9,732 bases of DNA from Candidatus Kerfeldbacteria bacterium (GTDB lineage: Bacteria > Patescibacteriota > Patescibacteriia > UBA9570): NCBI GenBank assembly GCA_003512175.1, contig DOSP01000002.1:529-10260 (forward strand), given 5' to 3'. The position numbers and the translations under genes were made by a program. The notes below the pieces were generated by a model. It searched no databases. It had not been told where the DNA came from and was given only the letters and a program-made list of their open reading frames with translations. Positions 5,924 through 9,732 of the stretch are shown piece by piece; position 1 is the first letter of the stretch, and every line of letters starts with the position of its first letter.

Positions 5924-6808
5924 ATGGGAGAATATTTTTTTTATGCAACGTTGAGTCCATTTTTGTGGGCGGTTGTTAATATCATCGATGATTATCAGAT
6001 AAAAAAAATATACAAAAATCCCTCTTTAGCGGTCATAATGACCGGTCTTTTCTTATTGGTACCTTTAATCATGAGCGCTAGCCAAGCTAACTTTTCTGAA
6101 CCCAAGACAGTTATTTTTGGCATTATTTCTGGCATAACTATAGTATTATCCAATTGGTTTTACTTCAAGGCACTTGCAAAAGAAGAAACATCGATTGTGA
6201 TTGCCCTGTGGACTTTAACGCCAGTAATAGTCTATATATTATCTTTTTTCTTTTTTGGGGAAGTACTAAGTATCCGTCAAAGTTTTGGCTCTATCATTAT
6301 CATCATTGGTTCGCTGCTCATCTCATTGTTTGGAAAAAAATATCATAGATTTTCACCTACTCTGTTTATTATGTTAATTGCGTCATTACTGTACGCAGCA
6401 AATGCTCTATTAGAGAAGGAAACCTATAATAACACCGGAAACTTTTATTCTGGTTTCTTCTTTATAACTTTAGGCATGGTCATTGCTACGCTTTTTTTTA
6501 TTTGCAGTAAAAGGAATTTTTACAATATTACTCTCATTCTTAAATACAAAAAAAAATACCTAATATTTATCGTCATTTCAGAAATAATAAACATATTGGC
6601 AATTTTTTTTCAGGACATCGCACTAAGTCTTGGCAGTGTGACTATAGTAAAAGTAATAGAGGGGCTTCAACCAATTTTTGTTCTTGCCATAACCCTTCTT
6701 CTATCTTTCATTATAGTTTACTATAGAATTGGTATGAACTATAAATCACTACTTCCAAAGTTATTAATTATGATTTTAATGCTATTTGGTCTCTACCTTA
6801 TTTATTAA
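5924..6808 (+). CDS. EamA/DMT-superfamily transporter
   Basis: A 294-residue integral membrane protein with about ten hydrophobic helices in the two-repeat pattern of EamA (drug/metabolite transporter) proteins. The first repeat ends with ALAKEETSIVIALWTLTPV (77-95), then FFFFGEVLSIRQSFGSIIIIIGSLLISL, the classic PV...GE.L...Q..G...I..G signature. The second repeat has SLGSVTIVKVIEGLQPIFV. The substrate cannot be told; the family exports amino acids, nucleotides and other small metabolites or drugs. Base composition is clearly more AT-rich than the sensor genes on either side, and it has its own candidate promoter, so it is probably not part of the sensor operon. It faces the DUF2156 gene tail to tail with 42 bases between, where I see no convincing terminator. 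Confidence 0.85.
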   Translation: MGEYFFYATLSPFLWAVVNIIDDYQIKKIYKNPSLAVIMTGLFLLVPLIMSASQANFSEPKTVIFGIISGITIVLSNWFYFKALAKEETSIVIALWTLTPVIVYILSFFFFGEVLSIRQSFGSIIIIIGSLLISLFGKKYHRFSPTLFIMLIASLLYAANALLEKETYNNTGNFYSGFFFITLGMVIATLFFICSKRNFYNITLILKYKKKYLIFIVISEIINILAIFFQDIALSLGSVTIVKVIEGLQPIFVLAITLLLSFIIVYYRIGMNYKSLLPKLLIMILMLFGLYLIY

Positions 6809-6850
6809 AACAATTCATTCTTTGTTGAACCTAATACAAATTTTAATTGG

Positions 6851-7759
6851 TTACTTTAATGTCACTGTATATTTTTTTAGAAAAAAATCAGGATGGTAAC
6901 TTTTTTTTGCCTTTTCTAAAAAAGCTAACCCTAAATCCTGCTCATAGTTTATATAAAGACATCCTAAACTGTTGGCTAATTCAGCAACTTTCTGTAGCAA
7001 GTAAGGATATATACCAACATAATTGATATAATCTGCTTTTTCAAAATGGATGATACAATAATCCTTGTTAGCAATCTCAATAATTGCAAATCCTATTAAT
7101 AGTTCGTTGTCATACAATCCCAGACAGATGACATTATCAAAAATATTTGAGTGATCCAGAAATGAGTTTAATGCATTAAACTCATTTGTGTGGTTGATAT
7201 CTAAAGATACCTTGTAAGATGTCCATTTGACAAATAAGCTTAGAATTTGTGTTTTGTTGCTTTCGTTGGATATGTCTATATTTGTACAGTATGCATCTGG
7301 GTAATGTCTCTTAAATCTGTTAACGAAATTTCTTTTTGCGCCATACTTATTTCCTGAGTACGTCAATATTTTTTTGACGTCATAAATATAATCATGGCTT
7401 GCTCTATCTTCGATGATATCAAAACATTTTTCATCTAATTGCTGGGCTACATCCTCAGGTACTAGTTCGAGAGTTTTGGGCAGAGTATTAGTTGGTTCAC
7501 TAAGAATGTTTTTGATCGACTCATGCAAATTCTTTGCACCTATCAGCGTAAGTATTTTTTTATCGGTATCGATATAGTCATTTAATAAAACGATAATATT
7601 ACCGTTATGTTCAGATACGTGTGCATTACCCTTCGCATTCCACGACCATAGACTTGTAAAGTTATGGTCAGAATACGGCGGTCTCTCCGATGCGGTTTTA
7701 ATAATACGCCCCCCATGAGTTGGTTGTAGAGGGGAAAAGTTTGGGAATTGTGCAATCAT
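6851..7759 (-). CDS. DUF2156 / LPG-synthase C-terminal domain protein (GNAT-like)
   Basis: A 302-residue soluble protein. The N-terminal half has PPYSDHNFTSLWSW (28-41); the second half has DYIYDVKKILTYSGNKYGAKRN (123-144), HFEKAD (238-243), YINYEQDLG (269-277) and KAKKSYHP (283-290). This is the diagnostic order for DUF2156, the GNAT-like catalytic fold of phosphatidylglycerol lysyltransferases, which transfers an aminoacyl group from tRNA. The membrane flippase half of MprF is absent, so this is the stand-alone form, whose acceptor is usually unknown. The ATG at 7759 is preferred over a TTG at 7783 because the protein then begins MIAQFPNFSPL as expected, and a promoter places +1 on that ATG. 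It is AT-rich and divergently oriented from the third sensor. Lipid aminoacylation is possible; a peptide or small-molecule acyltransferase is equally so. Confidence 0.85.
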   Translation of the reverse strand: MIAQFPNFSPLQPTHGGRIIKTASERPPYSDHNFTSLWSWNAKGNAHVSEHNGNIIVLLNDYIDTDKKILTLIGAKNLHESIKNILSEPTNTLPKTLELVPEDVAQQLDEKCFDIIEDRASHDYIYDVKKILTYSGNKYGAKRNFVNRFKRHYPDAYCTNIDISNESNKTQILSLFVKWTSYKVSLDINHTNEFNALNSFLDHSNIFDNVICLGLYDNELLIGFAIIEIANKDYCIIHFEKADYINYVGIYPYLLQKVAELANSLGCLYINYEQDLGLAFLEKAKKSYHPDFFLKKYTVTLK

Positions 7760-7764
7760 TTCAA

Positions 7765-7793
7765 TGTGTACCAATTTTCTCAAAGCAATTCAA
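7765..7793 (-). promoter_or_regulatory. Extended -10 promoter for the DUF2156 gene, leaderless
   Basis: On the minus strand TTGAAT (7793-7788) is followed by a 17-bp spacer ending in TGG, then TACACA (7770-7765). The predicted +1 falls at or next to the ATG at 7759, so the transcript would be leaderless. This supports the ATG over the upstream TTG at 7783, which lies inside the spacer. Confidence 0.5.
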
Positions 7794-7826
7794 CGTTATT
7801 GCGAAACTGGATTGTAACGGTCTCTA

Positions 7827-7854
7827 TTGCATTCCATATCAGGTATGGTACAAT
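7827..7854 (+). promoter_or_regulatory. Extended -10 promoter of third sensor gene, leaderless
   Basis: TTGCAT (7827-7832), a 16-bp spacer ending in TGG, then TACAAT (7849-7854). The start site seven bases on is the ATG at 7861, implying a leaderless mRNA. It diverges from the promoter at 7765-7793. Confidence 0.6.
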
Positions 7855-7862
7855 GATACCAT
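7845..7862. promoter_or_regulatory. Inverted repeat over the -10 and start codon, candidate operator
   Basis: ATGGTA (7845-7850), six bases, then TACCAT (7857-7862) form a perfect 6-bp inverted repeat that covers the -10 element, the predicted +1 and the first bases of the coding sequence. A protein bound here would block transcription directly. Confidence 0.35.
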
Positions 7863-8658
7863 GTTGGGTAAGAAAAACAAAAGTGTTGCTATCGTCATAA
7901 TATTTTCCGCGCTCCTTGTCTGGTGGTTAGTTTTGAACTTTTTTTCAAATGAATATAACCCTTTGATATGGGCTGCTTCGTATCAAATCTTGGTTATTAT
8001 CGCTGGATTTATTGGTGTGATGTTGGCGATGGGCTGGGGAGGACATAGATCTGTCATGGGTAAAGCTCTGATATCATTTGCCCTCGGAGCATTTTTCCAG
8101 GCATTTGGTCAAACTACTTTTAGTATCTACAATTTGTTTCTCGAAACAGATATTCCATACCCCTCACTGGCAGACGTTGGTTATTTTGGTAGTATACCTT
8201 TGTATATACTAGGTACTTTGTTTTTAGCACAAGCTTCGGGAATTAAAGTATCACTGAAGTCGTTTCAAAAAAAGCTTGTTGCCATTGTATTTCCTGTTTT
8301 AATGATAGTAGTTTCGTATGTAGCATTTCTCAAAGACTATGAGTTTGATTGGTCCGCGCCTTTAAGGATGTTGCTTGATTTCGGATATCCGTTTGGACAA
8401 GCAATTTATGTGTCAATTGCGATTTTAACGTTAAGCTTGTCAAAGGGATTACTTGGGGGTTTAATGAAAAATAAAATATTTTTTCTACTCAGTGCTTTAA
8501 TTGTACAATACATTGCTGATTTTAATTTTTTATACCAAGCTATTCAAGGTACGTGGGTCAATGGTGGCTACGGGGATTTGATCTATATGACCGCCTATTT
8601 CTTGCTCGCAATGAGTTTACTGCAGTTCAATGTTGATTATATAAAACAGGGAAAATAA
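7861..8658 (+). CDS. Polytopic membrane sensor with PYPSxAD motif (third, diverged copy)
   Basis: A 265-residue integral membrane protein homologous to those at 1901 and 3467, with about eight hydrophobic segments. It keeps GWGGHRSVMGK (58-68), IPYPSLAD (98-105), YPFGQ (176-180, where the others have YPLGD or YTGGD), YIAD (217-220) and NGGYGD (234-239). It lacks the GERLRLP loop and the LHPxLLED tail of the other two, so its partner contacts probably differ. The ATG at 7861 is chosen because the promoter puts +1 there; the frame is open upstream, but that part overlaps the promoter and the divergent gene. Instead of a GAF-like neighbour, it is followed after four bases by a 91-residue soluble protein. 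The role is inferred as membrane signal input. Confidence 0.75.
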   Translation: MLGKKNKSVAIVIIFSALLVWWLVLNFFSNEYNPLIWAASYQILVIIAGFIGVMLAMGWGGHRSVMGKALISFALGAFFQAFGQTTFSIYNLFLETDIPYPSLADVGYFGSIPLYILGTLFLAQASGIKVSLKSFQKKLVAIVFPVLMIVVSYVAFLKDYEFDWSAPLRMLLDFGYPFGQAIYVSIAILTLSLSKGLLGGLMKNKIFFLLSALIVQYIADFNFLYQAIQGTWVNGGYGDLIYMTAYFLLAMSLLQFNVDYIKQGK

Positions 8659-8662
8659 TCCT

Positions 8663-8938
8663 ATGTCCCTCCTCCAAACCATGGCCATAAAAATCATCCA
8701 AGAACAAGAGCTCATCATTGGGCCGATTGCTTGGGATGAAGCCAAAAAGGTCCAGGGGATGACGGTGTTGTACGAGAAACGGGAAGTGACGATGCAAGAA
8801 GAACCAGCCGTGGTGGATCGGCTAGTGGCTCAATACGAACGGTTATTTGGTCGGGCGTCACGCGAAGTGTGTAAGGAAGCGGTGCGCGACATCATTGGTG
8901 ATGTGCCACAAGATAAGGTACCGGCAGCGTTAAAATAA
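8663..8938 (+). CDS. Small soluble protein of unknown function paired with third sensor
   Basis: A 91-residue mostly helical, charged protein with no membrane segment. The N-terminal part has IIQEQELIIGPIAWDEAKKVQGM (11-33), which looks like a conserved amphipathic segment. An acidic linker (about 41-49) leads to a C-terminal helical part with VDRLVAQYERLFGRASREVCKEAVRDII (51-78). I do not recognise a named family. It starts four bases after the sensor gene and is surely cotranscribed. Its G+C is visibly higher than the sensor's. The tight coupling suggests a cytosolic partner or adaptor, but nothing catalytic is visible. An in-frame ATG at 8681 is an alternative start that would leave the conserved part intact. 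Confidence 0.7.
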   Translation: MSLLQTMAIKIIQEQELIIGPIAWDEAKKVQGMTVLYEKREVTMQEEPAVVDRLVAQYERLFGRASREVCKEAVRDIIGDVPQDKVPAALK

Positions 8939-8948
8939 CGGTAAGTCT

Positions 8949-9045
8949 AGAGCCGTCGCCATCTTTGGTTATCCACAAGAAGCCATAGGTATTTTGTCTA
9001 ATAATTGCAAGGTCAATGTTGGTATTTTGAATTGAGCGCCGTCGC
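8949..9045 (+). repeat. Two-part intergenic repeat, right copy
   Basis: 8949-8980 matches the left copy (994-1025) at 27 of 32 positions, including AGAGCCGTCGCCA and TTATCCACA; AGCGCCGTCGC at 9035-9045 matches 1077-1087 exactly. The interior differs from the left copy: there is no 16-bp palindrome, but GGTATTTTG occurs twice (8988-8996 and 9021-9029). It lies between the last gene of the sensor island and the secreted protein gene. Confidence 0.6.
8969..8977 (+). promoter_or_regulatory. DnaA-box-like TTATCCACA in right repeat
   Basis: A perfect TTATCCACA at the same place within the repeat as the box at 1014-1022. It is the third such motif in the window; I saw none inside genes. Confidence 0.5.
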
Positions 9046-9091
9046 GTAAACGCCCTTGTGCTAAATACCGCTATATGAGCATAGTGAAGTT

Positions 9092-9732
9092 ATGAAAAAG
9101 ACTTACCTTTTATTAGTTGCTTTTGTGCTCTGCTTACCAATCAAAACTTTTGCTTTAGATGTGGTGGATGTGACATGGGAAGATACTTCATATGGCGTAA
9201 ATTCTGCTGAGGGCTCATATGGTGGCCAAGAACTTTATGCTTTTAAGGACAAAATTTTTTTGGCCCAATACTTACACCCATACGATACAGCTGAAGTAGA
9301 TTTTAAATATGATTTTAGTTTGCTCGATAACAAAGCAGAATGGAATACATTGATTCGCTACTATAAATATAGTAACATTACCGGCTCCAGTTCTACTTTA
9401 AATGATCAGTTAGTATTTCAGTTAGACTTTGACATATATAGTGTGAACAAAAAAGGTGTTATTACTCCTCTCGGTCAATGTGACACGTGGCATGGCAAAA
9501 TAATGAAGTATAAAAAATTTATCTATATCGGATGTTATAAAGATCTTTATAGATACAATGGTCAAAACACACAAACACTTCAAAACAGCTTCACAAATAA
9601 TACAACCTTCTTTGAAAATCAAGTACTCCTAACTTTGACCTTTAATAAAAAACTATACCTATTCTCAACAGACGCGAACGATGAAACAGTTATCTATTCA
9701 CGAAATAGCAATGACGGAAAGTGGAAAATAAT
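9092..9732 (+). CDS. Secreted protein, possibly beta-propeller, partial
   Basis: An open frame of 213 codons running off the window edge. It begins with a typical signal peptide: MKK, a hydrophobic core, then TFA with likely cleavage after residue 21. The mature part is rich in Tyr, Asn, Asp and Thr and in short beta-strand-like stretches. Phrases such as YAFKDKIFLAQY, KYKKFIYIGCYKDLYRYNG and FNKKLYLFSTDANDETVIYSRN recur as a strand, a turn and another strand, reminiscent of Kelch or other beta-propeller blades, though no strict repeat signature is seen. It is presumably exported to the cell surface. It has a -10-like CATAGT at 9080-9085, seven bases before the ATG. It is separated from the sensor island by the right intergenic repeat, so shared function is not implied. 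Confidence 0.65.
   Translation, partial: MKKTYLLLVAFVLCLPIKTFALDVVDVTWEDTSYGVNSAEGSYGGQELYAFKDKIFLAQYLHPYDTAEVDFKYDFSLLDNKAEWNTLIRYYKYSNITGSSSTLNDQLVFQLDFDIYSVNKKGVITPLGQCDTWHGKIMKYKKFIYIGCYKDLYRYNGQNTQTLQNSFTNNTTFFENQVLLTLTFNKKLYLFSTDANDETVIYSRNSNDGKWKI

Noticed and set aside
6809..6850. Bidirectional terminator between the convergent genes
   Set aside because: Only a weak five-pair AT stem (AACAA with TTGTT) can be drawn, with no GC-rich core; not enough to call.
7720..7860. Upstream extension of the third polytopic sensor
   Set aside because: The frame is open from 7720, but it covers the divergent promoters and the start of the DUF2156 gene, and it would add a non-hydrophobic leader not seen in the paralogs.
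9422..9622. Minus-strand 66-codon open frame
   Set aside because: It lies wholly within the plus-strand secreted protein frame starting at 9092, which has a signal peptide and coherent composition, so this frame is antisense noise.

Overview
The window looks like a piece of a small-genome, AT-leaning bacterium, most likely a Candidate Phyla Radiation (Patescibacteria) lineage. The grounds are indirect: compact gene packing, few Shine-Dalgarno sites, several promoters whose predicted transcription start falls on the ATG itself, and the kinds of membrane sensor modules present. No marker gene here fixes the taxonomy. TAA, TAG and TGA all end genes, so the code appears standard.

Layout. (1) At 1-951, the tail of an upstream terminator is followed by a two-gene unit: a small DUF6922-type protein and an AbiEii-type nucleotidyltransferase, probably a toxin-antitoxin or phage-defence pair with a 4-base ATGA overlap. 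(2) At 952-1160 is a structured intergenic region with a hairpin, two perfect DnaA-box-like TTATCCACA motifs around a 16-bp palindrome, and two copies of GCCGTCGC. (3) At 1161-5841 is a tight one-strand operon made almost only of membrane sensory modules. It holds two tandem copies of a gene pair (a two-TM protein with a GAF-like cytosolic domain, then a polytopic membrane protein carrying a PYPSxAD-like motif), then a histidine-kinase-type 7TM sensor whose GAF domain is cut off by an in-frame TAG, then a 43-codon membrane peptide that may be frameshifted. No kinase, GGDEF, EAL or methyl-accepting domain is present. (4) At 5924-7759 is a visibly AT-richer block with an EamA/DMT transporter and a convergent DUF2156 (LPG-synthase C-like) protein. 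(5) At 7861-8938 is a third, more diverged polytopic PYPSxAD sensor paired with a 91-residue soluble protein of unknown function. (6) At 8939-9091 the intergenic repeat/DnaA-box arrangement of region 2 recurs. (7) From 9092 to the window edge runs the start of a secreted, possibly beta-propeller protein.

The main interest is the sensory island itself. Duplicated pairs of input modules lack any output domain, and the island is bracketed about 8 kb apart by the same two-part intergenic repeat. The parsimonious reading is a lineage-specific sensory complex that signals through partners encoded elsewhere. It has undergone duplication, and its 3' end appears to be decaying next to a possible insertion of foreign genes. 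Functions beyond family level are inference.
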